From NCBI GenBank assembly GCA_031551135.1, contig JAVBOA010000001.1, positions 1 through 64,000 of the forward strand: a stretch of 64,000 nucleotides of DNA, in the 5' to 3' direction. Origin of the DNA: JAITVM01 sp031551135. GTDB lineage: Bacteria; Bacillota; Clostridia; Lachnospirales; JAITVM01. This document shows, in pieces, positions 44,750 to 54,207 of the stretch; within the stretch, counting starts at the first letter, position 1; every line of letters begins with the position of its first letter. Below the pieces are notes generated by a model. It was not told where the DNA came from and searched no databases. It saw nothing but the letters and a program-made list of their open reading frames with translations. A program made the position numbers and the translations under genes.

Positions 44750-46369
44750 TTAGTTTTCGTTATTTTTTAATTTAAACATTTCCTGAACAAAAGCTGTGAA
44801 AACAGGATGCGGACGGTTCGGTCTGGATTTAAATTCCGGATGGAACTGCACGCCTACAAAAAACGGATGAACATTCTTCGGCAGTTCAAGGATTTCAACC
44901 AAAACATTATCCGGCGATAAGCCCGATAAAATTAAACCTGCATTTACAAGCTGCTCTCTATATTCATTATTAAATTCAAATCTATGCCTATGTCTTTCAT
45001 AAATCAAATTTTCATGGTAAATAGAACTGCAAATAGTGTTGTCCACAATTTTGCAAGGATAAGCGCCAAGCCTAAGAGTCCCGCCCATATCTACCAAATC
45101 TTTTTGCTCCGGCAATAAATCGATTACAGGGTTTTCCGTTGCAGAGTCAAATTCCGCCGAATAAGCATTTTTAATTTTTGCAACATTCCTTGCGAATTCA
45201 ATTACAGCGCATTGCATTCCGAGACAAATTCCCAAAAACGGAATTTTATTTTCCCTTGCGTATTTTATCGCCGTAATCTTTCCTTCGACTCCGCGTTCGC
45301 CAAAACCGCCCGGCACAAGGATTCCATCTACATCACTCAAAAGTGTTTCGGGATTTTCAATTTCTAAATCTTCTGAATTAATGCATTTTAGTTTGATATC
45401 CAGATTCGTGTGAATGCCCGAATGTTTGAGAGCTTCGATAATCGAAAGATATGCGTCCATAAGCTCGACGTATTTTCCGACAATCGCAACTGTTGCTTCG
45501 CCGTTTATGTTTTTCTGGCTTTGAATAATATTTTCCCATTCTTTTAAATCAGGCACAGGACATGCGATTTTTAATTTCCGGCAAACAATCTGAGCGAATT
45601 TTTCTTTTTCCAAATAAATCGGCACTTCATATAATGAATCCAAATCTATATTTTGAACAACACAATCATTTTCCACATTGCAGAAAAGCGAAAGCTTCTC
45701 TTTCATATCTTTGCTCATTTCCTTTTGGGAACGGCAAACAATTATATCCGGCTGTATTCCGATAGACAAAAGTTCTTTTACGGAATGCTGCGTCGGCTTA
45801 GTTTTCATTTCTCCCGATTTTTCTAAATACGGAACGAGCGTCACATGAATATATAAAACATTTTCTTTACCCATTTCCTGAGAAACTTGGCGAATCGCTT
45901 CGATAAACGGTAATGATTCGATGTCTCCGACTGTTCCGCCGATTTCTGTTATAACAATATCCGAGTTCGAAACTTTTCCGGCGCGGTATATTTTATCTTT
46001 GATTGAATTCGTTATATGAGGAATAACTTGAACAGTCGCTCCGAGATATTCGCCGCGCCTTTCCTTGTTAAGAACCGACCAATATATTTTTCCGGAGGTA
46101 ATATTAGAATTCGTTGTCAAATTTTCATCAATAAATCTTTCGTAATGTCCGATATCAAGATCCGTTTCGGCACCGTCTTCTGTAACAAAAACCTCTCCGT
46201 GCTGAAAAGGGCTCATAGTTCCGGGGTCGATATTGATATACGGGTCAAATTTTTGAATCGTAACTTTATATCCTCTGGCTTTTAAAAGCCTGCCCAAAGA
46301 TGCAGCAGTAATACCTTTCCCAAGCCCGGACACAACACCGCCGGTCACAAATATGTATTTTGATTCCAT
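44750..46369 (-). CDS. pyrG: CTP synthase
   Basis: A 539-residue enzyme that aminates UTP to CTP with glutamine and ATP. The N-terminal synthetase domain has KYIFVTGGVVSGLGKGITAA (P-loop) and KFDPYINIDPGTMSPFQHGE. The C-terminal class I glutaminase domain has GGFGERGVEGK, the nucleophile Cys in PFLGICLGMQCAVIEF and HPEFKSRP. GGAGG lies upstream of the ATG. It is an isolated housekeeping gene inside the surface-protein region. I saw no clear attenuator upstream. Confidence 0.97.
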   Translation of the reverse strand: MESKYIFVTGGVVSGLGKGITAASLGRLLKARGYKVTIQKFDPYINIDPGTMSPFQHGEVFVTEDGAETDLDIGHYERFIDENLTTNSNITSGKIYWSVLNKERRGEYLGATVQVIPHITNSIKDKIYRAGKVSNSDIVITEIGGTVGDIESLPFIEAIRQVSQEMGKENVLYIHVTLVPYLEKSGEMKTKPTQHSVKELLSIGIQPDIIVCRSQKEMSKDMKEKLSLFCNVENDCVVQNIDLDSLYEVPIYLEKEKFAQIVCRKLKIACPVPDLKEWENIIQSQKNINGEATVAIVGKYVELMDAYLSIIEALKHSGIHTNLDIKLKCINSEDLEIENPETLLSDVDGILVPGGFGERGVEGKITAIKYARENKIPFLGICLGMQCAVIEFARNVAKIKNAYSAEFDSATENPVIDLLPEQKDLVDMGGTLRLGAYPCKIVDNTICSSIYHENLIYERHRHRFEFNNEYREQLVNAGLILSGLSPDNVLVEILELPKNVHPFFVGVQFHPEFKSRPNRPHPVFTAFVQEMFKLKNNEN

Positions 46370-46926
46370 ATTTATCCTCCAATCAAAACAATAAAAGTTT
46401 GCTTTATATTTTTTAAATTTGTTTATTTTTCCATGTAAAAATTTATTTAGTTTAATATGCTATTAGTTGCAGATAATATATATGATTTAATTTAATATAG
46501 AAAACCTATATTAATTTTTTAAATCTACCGATTCTATATTCGGCGTTCAAATTATATTATTGACAAAAGTGGTTTTTTTATTACCACCCAAGATTTAAAA
46601 TGCATAGTTCGTTTTAATAAGTAATAAGTATATTATTGCGAAATATTATTGTCAATAAAAGATTTTTGCATTATAATGTAATAAGCAAAATTTGTTATTT
46701 GGGTAAATTTGATATAATAACCGTATTTTCCATTTTTAATAAATTCTTGATTCGGTTTTATTATTTAAATTTGCAGAGCTTTAAATTTTTATGAATTAAA
46801 TTTTGGTGTCTTTTTGCCCTAATAGTGTTTTTTTCTTTTGTAACAATTTTGTTATTGATTTTTAATAGGAAAAATGCCAAAATAGATTAAAGGGATTACC
46901 TTAAGTTTAATTTTAAATTAAATAAT
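46370..46926. other. Divergent intergenic region, no gene
   Basis: About 560 bases of very AT-rich DNA between pyrG (minus) and the repeat-bearing stalk protein (plus). No reading frame with a binding site and no strong hairpin is visible. It must hold the promoters of both genes. Confidence 0.5.
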
Positions 46927-46944
46927 ATGTGGAGGGATAATTTA

Positions 46945-48063
46945 ATGAAAAGAACAAAAAAAGTTGTTGGTCTTTTGGCTGCAACTGCTTTGTCAATCGG
47001 CGCTTTCACTACAGTTCTTGCTGATGAGACGATTACTTATGTAAAGGTTTATGAAGGCAGCAGTAATGTAAATAAATCTAAAGAAGGAACTCCTGCCGAA
47101 ACTACTCAAGAGGTTTATAACGGAAGCAACACTGTTAATAAATCTAAAGACGGCACTCCTGCAGAAAACTTAGAAAAGGTTTACGATGGTTCTAATACTG
47201 TAAATAAATCTAAAGAAGGTACTCCTGCAGAAGATTTAACAAAAGTTTATGATTCATCTAAATCTGTTGGCACTTCTACTCAACAAGAAGCTGCTAAAAT
47301 CGATAAATCATACACTGATTTAGCTGTAACATCAAAATATTACTATTCTACAAGCGGAGTTGAACTCGGAACTTATCCTGTTGTAACAGGTGCTGATAAA
47401 CTCAATGAAAGAATAGCAAGCGATTTAAATAAATTATATACAGGAGAATTAGTAACCGCTGACTATCCTCCATTTAACGCAACTACAGGAAAATCTTCTA
47501 TCGTTCAATATCCTAAAGGAGAATTCTCTGTAAAATTTGATAAACCAGTAAACTTCGGACGTTACGCTTATGTAACTCTTTATGTTGATTATCAAGAAGC
47601 AACTGCAAAATTAAACCCTGAAACCATAACTCTTACATACTATGTAGATAAAGACGGTATGGTTGAAACAACAAGAGCTATTTATGAAAAAGCTGTTACT
47701 GACGCTAAAAAAGCAGAAGAAGACGCTAAAAAAGCTGCTGAAGCCGCTGCTGCTGCCGCTGAAGAAGAAGCTGCACAAGAAATCGTTCTTGTTCCTGTCA
47801 GAGTTCTTGCAGAAAAACTTGGTTACACAGTTTCTTGGGATGCTGAAGCTAAAGCTGTTGTTGTTTCTAAAGATGACTTCGCTGTATCTTTTGCAAACGA
47901 CGTAAACGCATACAAAGTTGGCGATGATGTAATTGAATTAGAAGTTGCTCCTACACTTGTTGACAGTGTAATGCATGTTCCTAATACATTCTTCTCTAAA
48001 CTTTTGGATGTTCAACTTGTTTTAAATGAAGACGGAACAGTTTCTTTACCAGAAGCTAAATAA
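46945..48063 (+). CDS. Secreted protein with 22-residue repeats and C-terminal stalk domain
   Basis: The start at 46945 has GGAGGG eight bases upstream. The 372-residue product has a signal peptide (MKRTKKVVGLLAATALSIGA...VLAD), then three 22-residue repeats of the form VYxGSNTVNKSKxGTPAExx and a fourth, degenerate one. A domain of about residues 115-245 follows (SKYYYSTSGVELGTYPVVTG), perhaps related to the DUF4163 region of PdaC-like proteins. Then come an Ala/Glu/Lys helix (about 245-275) and a stalk domain (VRVLAEKLGYTVSWDAEAKA). It has its own terminator. Probably a wall-associated protein. Confidence 0.75.
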   Translation: MKRTKKVVGLLAATALSIGAFTTVLADETITYVKVYEGSSNVNKSKEGTPAETTQEVYNGSNTVNKSKDGTPAENLEKVYDGSNTVNKSKEGTPAEDLTKVYDSSKSVGTSTQQEAAKIDKSYTDLAVTSKYYYSTSGVELGTYPVVTGADKLNERIASDLNKLYTGELVTADYPPFNATTGKSSIVQYPKGEFSVKFDKPVNFGRYAYVTLYVDYQEATAKLNPETITLTYYVDKDGMVETTRAIYEKAVTDAKKAEEDAKKAAEAAAAAAEEEAAQEIVLVPVRVLAEKLGYTVSWDAEAKAVVVSKDDFAVSFANDVNAYKVGDDVIELEVAPTLVDSVMHVPNTFFSKLLDVQLVLNEDGTVSLPEAK

Positions 48064-48073
48064 ATATAAAATC

Positions 48074-48104
48074 AAAGCCCGTGGATTTTCCACAGGCTTT
48101 TTTT
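48074..48104 (+). terminator. Intrinsic terminator
   Basis: AAGCCCGTGGA-TTT-TCCACAGGCTT then T-run, lying between two convergent genes. Confidence 0.88.
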
Positions 48105-48110
48105 ATTTTT

Positions 48111-49679
48111 TTAGTTTTGGACTCTTTTTAGAATAAGAAGTTTTTGACCTACCGATAAATTATACGGGGCAGTTAAATCATTAAGCTCAGCGATTTCACT
48201 TATGCTTGTATTGTACATTTTCGCTATTTCAAAAAGCGTGTCGCCCGGCTGCACTGAATAAACTGTAATACTCGAAAAACCATCCAAAAAATCCGGATCC
48301 ATCTCATTAAAATCTATTTCCGTAATCATAACCGATTCTTTTTCTTCATTTACTTGAGTATTAAAGCTCATTAAAAATCTGATTTCAACTTCTCTGCCGC
48401 TCAAAAGATTAAAGCCTATATGGTCAATATTTACATCAATATTTACATCCATGTCTTTTGATGCGCCTTTTGTCTCGATAAACTGTTTATACGGAATAAT
48501 CGAATTAAACGAGAACAGCGGTGTATTATCCGACTCTGCTACATATAAAACATTCGTCTCAATAACGCCTTCAACCATTACTTTATCATCCATGACTTTC
48601 AATTTATCCAAATATGGTTTTCCCGCAACGCGGTAAATTTGCAGCATATCCGGCGAACCTTCGTCCAATTGAACAACTTCTTTTATCGGTGTTTGATTTT
48701 TGTTCCGGCAAACGAGTTTCGGATATTTTATCGGTATTTTATGCAGATTGAGATTTTCATTTATGATATACGCATCTTTTAAAACCTGCAATGATTCCGT
48801 AGCGCTGACTTTAATAACAGCCATAATCGAAACTTCTATTTCCAAAACCCGGTCTTCGCCGTCCGAATCCGGCCGTATCTGAATATATTTATCAATTGCC
48901 GAAAGGTTTACATCCGCAAACATATCTTCTCTGGCGTTGGCGACTTCAACAACACCATTAAACGGAACTTCGTTTTCAATAAACTCTATTACGGAAAAAT
49001 CATCGTCGCCTTTATAAAGCGTAGTGACTGCCAATTCTCCGTTAACCGTAATTTTTCCGTGCGCCACACGAACGTCCTTGTTCGTAATATCTACGGTACA
49101 TTGCAGAACTTCACGGATATTCGGTTTTCCGGAAGGTATCAAAATTTCATCTTTTACAACAAAGCGGTCTTCTTTATTTTCCACAACTTTATTTAAATTC
49201 AGCGATGATTTTAGGCATTGGCTTTCAGCTATATCGTCAATATCTACTATAACTTCCTTTACCTCTGAAAATTCACCGTAAACCATGATTTCAATTATCG
49301 CCCGGTAATTTATTTTTCTGTCGTTCAGCATTTTATATTCGATATTGGCGATTGTAGCCTTAACATCGCCCCACATATCTTTCGTGATTCCTTCCATATT
49401 AATAAAATCGTCTATATGTGTGGAAACATTCATGCTATGTACAGGTTTATCCAAACCTTTCGCTAAATATAAAACCGAAATGTCCAGCCTTCCCATAAAA
49501 TTTATTCTGTCGTTGCTGAGCTCAACTTTGTTTATGCATACATTGGAATCGGTTTGCAATATAATAGACATATCGGGTTTTATATCCGGTACAATTATGT
49601 CGCCTTCGAGTAAAATCTGCGAAACCTCTCTGCCGATTTTTTGATCCAAAACGATTTTTTCTTTTACAAGATTATGCAT
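48111..49679 (-). CDS. sipL: SipL-like spore coat morphogenetic protein (SPOCS/DUF3794 plus LysM)
   Basis: A 522-residue protein with at least two to three DUF3794 (SPOCS) domains; the first has KIGREVSQILLEGDIIVPDI followed by KPDMSIILQTD. A C-terminal LysM domain (about 472-520) carries YSVQPGDTLFEIAKMYNTSI. This is the architecture of SipL, the clostridial counterpart of SpoVID, which in C. difficile binds SpoIVA through LysM to assemble the coat around the forespore. It is convergent with the repeat-bearing stalk protein gene and has no operon partner. Confidence 0.9.
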   Translation of the reverse strand: MHNLVKEKIVLDQKIGREVSQILLEGDIIVPDIKPDMSIILQTDSNVCINKVELSNDRINFMGRLDISVLYLAKGLDKPVHSMNVSTHIDDFINMEGITKDMWGDVKATIANIEYKMLNDRKINYRAIIEIMVYGEFSEVKEVIVDIDDIAESQCLKSSLNLNKVVENKEDRFVVKDEILIPSGKPNIREVLQCTVDITNKDVRVAHGKITVNGELAVTTLYKGDDDFSVIEFIENEVPFNGVVEVANAREDMFADVNLSAIDKYIQIRPDSDGEDRVLEIEVSIMAVIKVSATESLQVLKDAYIINENLNLHKIPIKYPKLVCRNKNQTPIKEVVQLDEGSPDMLQIYRVAGKPYLDKLKVMDDKVMVEGVIETNVLYVAESDNTPLFSFNSIIPYKQFIETKGASKDMDVNIDVNIDHIGFNLLSGREVEIRFLMSFNTQVNEEKESVMITEIDFNEMDPDFLDGFSSITVYSVQPGDTLFEIAKMYNTSISEIAELNDLTAPYNLSVGQKLLILKRVQN

Positions 49680-49782
49680 CTAAATCCTCCTCGCTTAATA
49701 CCTCGCAATGATAATCAAGATATTTATAAGCCAATATATATTTATTATATTAACCTCAAATCCATATATTCCCAAAATAAAA

Positions 49783-49812
49783 AAAATACCTTCATCAAAA
49801 AGGTATTTTTTA
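49783..49812 (-). terminator. Terminator of veg (bidirectional)
   Basis: AAAATACCTT...AAGGTATTTT with T-runs on both strands, about 90 bases beyond veg. Confidence 0.8.
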
Positions 49813-49901
49813 TAGGTTATTTCGGCAAAAAACAGCGAATTCTCCGCCGGCAAAAAATATAAATTTCTCGAACGATTGAGCATAGCTCAAATTTTTAAAT
49901 A

Positions 49902-50162
49902 TTATTCGCATAAAGTCAACATAACCGACTTTGTCAAAATATCAACATAGCTAAACGAAAGTTTCCGGCTCGGGTCTTTTCCCTCAAACATTTCGATAAT
50001 AAAAATGCTTGGATACACATTGGAAATAACTCCGTTTCCGACAAAAGATTTTTGGCGGCCTTTATTAAACTCTAATTTAACTCTGTTTCCGATATTGTTT
50101 TTAATATGCATCTTCGTCTCAAATAAATCTTCTTTTACAAACAAAATCGCACTGTTGTCCAA
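49902..50162 (-). CDS. veg: Veg-family protein
   Basis: An 86-residue protein matching the Veg family: NIGNRVKLEFNKGRQKS, VISNVYPSIFIIEM and LSFSYVDILTKSVMLTL align with the Bacillus Veg pattern. Veg is a small SH3-fold cytosolic protein made abundantly in vegetative cells and linked to biofilm regulation in B. subtilis. The start is a TTG with no clear ribosome binding site; a repeat element ends only four bases upstream, so insertion may have removed or replaced the native site. An internal ATG at codon 18 is an alternative. Confidence 0.85.
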   Translation of the reverse strand: MDNSAILFVKEDLFETKMHIKNNIGNRVKLEFNKGRQKSFVGNGVISNVYPSIFIIEMFEGKDPSRKLSFSYVDILTKSVMLTLCE

Positions 50163-50166
50163 TTAA

Positions 50167-50210
50167 TACTATTTCCAATCAGAAACATTTTTTTCAGACC
50201 GGAAATTGTA
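50167..50210. repeat. TACTATTTTC element, diverged 44-bp copy
   Basis: TACTATTTCCAAT...GGAAATTGTA, flanked by TAA on both sides (50164-50166, 50211-50213). It lies immediately upstream of the veg start. Confidence 0.65.
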
Positions 50211-50211
50211 T

Positions 50212-50246
50212 AAAACAACAGTTTTCACCTGCCTTTCAAAAAACTG
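50212..50246 (-). terminator. Possible terminator after signal peptidase
   Basis: CAGTTTT...AAAACTG stem with 14-base loop, then TTGTTTTAT on the minus strand. Weak stem. Confidence 0.4.
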
Positions 50247-50261
50247 CAATAGATAGCGAAA

Positions 50262-50786
50262 TTAAAATAATTTTATTTCACCAAAAGGAAACCATTTTAA
50301 AAGCACTTTACCAACAATTTGGTCTTTATCAACAACACCCATATATCTGCTGTCATAACTAAGCTCGCGGTTATCGCCCATTACAAAAAATTTATTTTCT
50401 CCCAAAACTGTTTCTTGTAAATTAAAATCCACGTTTACAGATACGTAATTTTCATCTAAAAGTATGTTATTGATATAAACTAATCCGTTTTCTATTCTGA
50501 TTTTGTCGTTGGGTACAGCGATAGCTCTTTTTAGAATAGAATGCTGTTTACCGTCTTCTACAATGTTGCACACAATTATGTCAGAATTTTTTACATCACC
50601 AAATAAAGCTGATATTCTGGAAATTAACACCCTATCTCCAGAAAAAAAAGTTGACTCCATAGAACGGCCGTCTATTTTCAGCGGCCAACAAAAAACAAAC
50701 AAGAAAGTAACGATAATAACCGCCTCTACTAAAGATTGTAACCATTCCATGAAGATTTTATTCATATACATAAACATCAAATCCAA
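50262..50786 (-). CDS. lepB: Signal peptidase I
   Basis: About 170 residues of the S26 family, removing signal peptides of exported proteins. One N-terminal membrane anchor (about 12-36) is followed by the catalytic serine in IDGRSMESTFFSGDRVL, the lysine general base in SILKRAIAVPNDKI, and the box E GDNRELSYDSRYMGVV. The exact start is uncertain: TTG at 50786 and ATGs at codons 4, 6 and 8 lie together without a good ribosome binding site. It follows the FAH-family gene by 26 bases and is probably co-transcribed. Confidence 0.93.
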   Translation of the reverse strand: MDLMFMYMNKIFMEWLQSLVEAVIIVTFLFVFCWPLKIDGRSMESTFFSGDRVLISRISALFGDVKNSDIIVCNIVEDGKQHSILKRAIAVPNDKIRIENGLVYINNILLDENYVSVNVDFNLQETVLGENKFFVMGDNRELSYDSRYMGVVDKDQIVGKVLLKWFPFGEIKLF

Positions 50787-50812
50787 TCTAAATGAATATT
50801 ACAATTTAGCGG

Positions 50813-51679
50813 TTATGCAATTGTATTTCTTAAACAACCAATATTCTCTACAACACATTCTACAACATCGCCGGGTTTTAGAAAGCGCGGCGGATCAAAC
50901 CCCTGTCCGACACCGCTTGGCGTTCCTGTTGCAATAATATCGCCCGGATAAAGCTCCATTCCTTCGGATAATTGCGAAATAACAAAAGGAATGTTAAATA
51001 TCATATTTTTTGTATTGGAAGATTGCCGGAGTTCGCCGTTTACATAAGACGAAATTTCCAGCTCCAGCGGCAAAGAAAATTCATCCGCAGTAACAATCCA
51101 AGGCCCTATAGGGCAGTTTTTGTCCAAAGATTTTCCTCTGAACCATTGTGTATGTGACTTCTGTATATCTCTGGCGGAAATATCGTTTAAAATCGTGTAG
51201 CCGAAAACATATTCATAAGCGTCATCATATGATATACCTTTAGCGTTTTTCCCGATAATAACGGCTAATTCCACTTCGTAGTCAAGTTTCGATGTAATCT
51301 CGGAATGTGATAAAACACAGCCTTCCGGCTCCACAGCAGGGTATGCCGATTTTGTAAAATAAACGGGTTTATCCGCTTCAGCAGAAAATCCGGTAAAATT
51401 AGCCATCTCCTGAATATGTTCCGAATAATTTTTACCAAGGCAAATAACATTTCTAAACGGATAAGGAATCGGTGACAATAGCTTTAATTTATCTAAACCT
51501 ATACCATCATGCGAGTCGATTTCAGAATAAATTTGGTCTAGGACTTCTTTATTTTGAAGATTAAGAAATTCCAACATAGAATATTCTTTATCAAAAAACA
51601 TTCGAAAAGGAACAACAGATTCATTTTTTAATACGCCTGAAAAAATTTTGTCTTCATAAACGCAGGTCACAAGCTTCAT
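50813..51679 (-). CDS. Fumarylacetoacetate hydrolase family protein
   Basis: A 288-residue enzyme of the FAH superfamily (C-C bond hydrolases, decarboxylases and oxaloacetate tautomerases). Visible are NVICLGKNYSEHIQEMA, the metal-binding EVELAVIIGK with ARDIQ about 40 residues on, WFRGKSLDKNCPIGPWIV, and PGDIIATGTPSGVG near the C-terminus. The exact reaction cannot be called. AAGGAGGG precedes the ATG. Its pairing with signal peptidase has no obvious metabolic meaning. Confidence 0.9.
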   Translation of the reverse strand: MKLVTCVYEDKIFSGVLKNESVVPFRMFFDKEYSMLEFLNLQNKEVLDQIYSEIDSHDGIGLDKLKLLSPIPYPFRNVICLGKNYSEHIQEMANFTGFSAEADKPVYFTKSAYPAVEPEGCVLSHSEITSKLDYEVELAVIIGKNAKGISYDDAYEYVFGYTILNDISARDIQKSHTQWFRGKSLDKNCPIGPWIVTADEFSLPLELEISSYVNGELRQSSNTKNMIFNIPFVISQLSEGMELYPGDIIATGTPSGVGQGFDPPRFLKPGDVVECVVENIGCLRNTIA

Positions 51680-51725
51680 TTTTTCCCTCCTTATAAAATT
51701 GCGAAAATCTTGTTACAGTAACTTA

Positions 51726-51767
51726 TACTATTTTCATTTTTTTCTATCCTTTATAATGAAAATAGTA
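51726..51767. repeat. TACTATTTTC element, short 42-bp copy
   Basis: TACTATTTTCATTTTTTTC...ATAATGAAAATAGTA, flanked by TTA on both sides. The remaining sequence to 52227 is AT-rich, with no gene seen. Confidence 0.85.
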
Positions 51768-52227
51768 TTATAGTTTCAATTCCAAAAAAATAGAGATAGT
51801 TTAAAAAATTTCAAACAGAATAAAAATTCACAAAATATTTTATATGAAAACCAAATATTGTAATTTGGTATAATAATCAGAGATTAAAATTTAATATATT
51901 TGTAATTTATAAATAATAATTTTTTAAATTGAAAAATTCTAACAAATTTATTATAATACAGAATTAACATATTTTAAACAAAATGATTAGTAAAAAATTT
52001 ATTAAAATATTTTCAAATATATTAAGAATAATAAACATTTTGCCGAACACAGCCCCTTATATATTAAATAAAACGGTCTAAAAAAAGATTCTTTTTCCTT
52101 TTTAGTTATAATGCATGAAAAATTTTGTAAATTCATCAAAATTATTGTAAAAAAATCCATATTCAACTATATGTCAAATACGGATTGTCTTTTCAAAGAA
52201 TATTTTTTGTCTTTGTTTATAAAAAAT

Positions 52228-53928
52228 TTAATTGTTCAGATATTTTTCAATAATACTAAAAGTATTTTCGGTTTCGAGACCGCGCACCCACGAGCTTACG
52301 CCCGCAAGATTATATTTTTTAAACAGAATCATTTTTTCTTCCAAAGAGCGGTCATCTTCAAGCCAAGTTCTGTATATAACAGCTTGACCGCCTTCCTCTT
52401 CACTGAATTCCGAATAATTCAGCTTTAAAGATTCATCCCAGTTAAACTGAGCGTTTTTATCTTCGAAAAATTTTCTTGCCATCTTCGGCCCTCTCGAATC
52501 TAAAACTTTACTGTTTTTCCAAATTCTCGAATAAAGAGGAATCCCCATTATGATTTTTTCCGGCGGAACTTCTTCCATTGTATCAAGAAGCCCTTTTTCC
52601 ACAAAACCATAAGATGCAACAGGCCCTGCCTCGCCCGTGGCGTTTGTATATTCATCATATGTCATTACGCATAAATAATCCATAAAATCTATTGCTGCTG
52701 CACGGTTATAATGTTTTGTATATGTCGGAACATACATATCGACAGATAAAACAAGATTGTTTTCACGCATCAGCGGGTATAACTCGCGCAAAAACTGTAT
52801 ATAATCAGGAGCAATATCTTCGGAAACACGTTCGAAATCCAGATTAATTCCATCCAATTGGTACAGAGCGCAGTAATCCAATAATTGGTCAATTACATAT
52901 CCCCGCACCTCAGAATCTTTTAATACTACCGACGCAATCGTATTTTTTTCATCCGCAATCAAAGCCCACACTTGTACGCCTTTTGCATGCGCATTTTCAA
53001 CATACCCTATATCTCCGACTTCAATTATTGTTCCATCCAATTTTTCTTCGTCAAATTTAAACCAAGTAGGCGAAAGAACGTCTACACCCGCCGGTATATT
53101 CATTTTTGCTTCCGTTCTATTAGCTTCTTTTATTGTAATCATATCCCACAAGAGATTGATTTTTCCATCTATTGGATTTGTCAGAGGGGGCAGTTCTTCG
53201 GATTTTTTTTCAGTTCCTTTTTCATCTGTGAAATTTGTAAGCTTCTTTGTTTCGATATAGCCAATCAAACCCTTTTGTGTACGTACTTTTGTAAATCTAT
53301 CATCTTCCTCAAAAACCACGACCTTTTCCGGTTCCATTTTTTCCAAAACAGGAGACTTTATGTCAGGCTCATATCTTAAATTCGTTTTCTGTGTAATTTC
53401 AGCAAATTGTTTGTCTTTTTCTTTTTGCTCAACAGTAAGTAAATTATATTCATCATTGTATTTTATGTCTACGTTATAAAATGAATTCAAGAAACTAATC
53501 GGAAGATATGCCGTTTCGTTTTGTGCAATAAAAGGAGTTTTAAATTCTTCTTCTTTTCGGTTTACAGACCAAGTATTTTCATCTATTCCTACCCTAATAA
53601 CCCTCGCGCCCGTCGTTATTGTTACCTTTCTGATTGCATTTTCCCATAAAATATATTCGTCAAAATATTTTTTTACAAACTCTACAGGCAAATAAGCCTC
53701 ATTGTTTTTTACTATAGCCGGTTTTACAAGTTCCTTACGTTCGTCCTCCATTATTACTCCGACTTCTTCTTGGTTCAAATCCGAATAGTATTTATAAAAA
53801 GGAACTTTTTTATTGTTTGGCATAAAAAAATAAATAAATATATATGTCGCTATGCCAAGTGTAAGTAAAGAAATGAATAAAACAATAATTACATTGCTGC
53901 TAACTTTCGGCTTTTTTTTCTGTGACAT
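52228..53928 (-). CDS. Membrane-anchored GH18 protein with stalk and SH3 domains
   Basis: The start at ATG 53928 has GGAGG six bases upstream. The 566-residue product has an N-terminal membrane anchor (about 15-35), a stalk-type domain (about 45-165, LPVEFVKKYFDEYILWENA and LPISFLNSFYNVDIKYND), a bacterial SH3 domain (about 175-230, TNLRYEPDIKSPVLEKM) and a GH18 TIM barrel (about 255-560). The GH18 catalytic motif is DGINLDFE, with MTYDEY and GIPLYSRIW. It resembles the YaaH/SleL group that acts on peptidoglycan or cortex. A role in wall or spore cortex turnover is inferred. Confidence 0.9.
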   Translation of the reverse strand: MSQKKKPKVSSNVIIVLFISLLTLGIATYIFIYFFMPNNKKVPFYKYYSDLNQEEVGVIMEDERKELVKPAIVKNNEAYLPVEFVKKYFDEYILWENAIRKVTITTGARVIRVGIDENTWSVNRKEEEFKTPFIAQNETAYLPISFLNSFYNVDIKYNDEYNLLTVEQKEKDKQFAEITQKTNLRYEPDIKSPVLEKMEPEKVVVFEEDDRFTKVRTQKGLIGYIETKKLTNFTDEKGTEKKSEELPPLTNPIDGKINLLWDMITIKEANRTEAKMNIPAGVDVLSPTWFKFDEEKLDGTIIEVGDIGYVENAHAKGVQVWALIADEKNTIASVVLKDSEVRGYVIDQLLDYCALYQLDGINLDFERVSEDIAPDYIQFLRELYPLMRENNLVLSVDMYVPTYTKHYNRAAAIDFMDYLCVMTYDEYTNATGEAGPVASYGFVEKGLLDTMEEVPPEKIIMGIPLYSRIWKNSKVLDSRGPKMARKFFEDKNAQFNWDESLKLNYSEFSEEEGGQAVIYRTWLEDDRSLEEKMILFKKYNLAGVSSWVRGLETENTFSIIEKYLNN

Positions 53929-54172
53929 CTTCAACCTCCATATATTTACGTTTCAATTGTCCTAAAACTATAATTAATCAATATTAAGTCAAATTTTCTG
54001 ATATTTCGAATTATTATAACATAATTTTAATTACAATCCAGTTAATTATTGATTATTATATAACATTTTTTAATATATTTATATATTTTGAAAGATAATA
54101 GAAGTTTTTTTCTGTAATTTGAATCGTTAAAATTTTACTTTGTACAATTTTTATTATTTGTTATTTTTAATA

Positions 54173-54201
54173 TATTCAAAAGCCGATAACTATGTTAGAA
54201 T
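54173..54201 (+). promoter_or_regulatory. Promoter of the hydrogenase maturase operon
   Basis: Extended -10 TGTTAGAAT (54193-54201) with a weak -35 (TATTCA, 17 bases upstream). Transcripts would start near 54208, leaving a leader of about 200 bases. Confidence 0.5.
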
Positions 54202-54207
54202 GAATTT

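Noticed and set aside
52111..52428. 105-codon plus-strand frame at the end of the GH18 gene
   Set aside because: Half of it is antisense to the GH18 coding sequence and the other half is AT-rich spacer.
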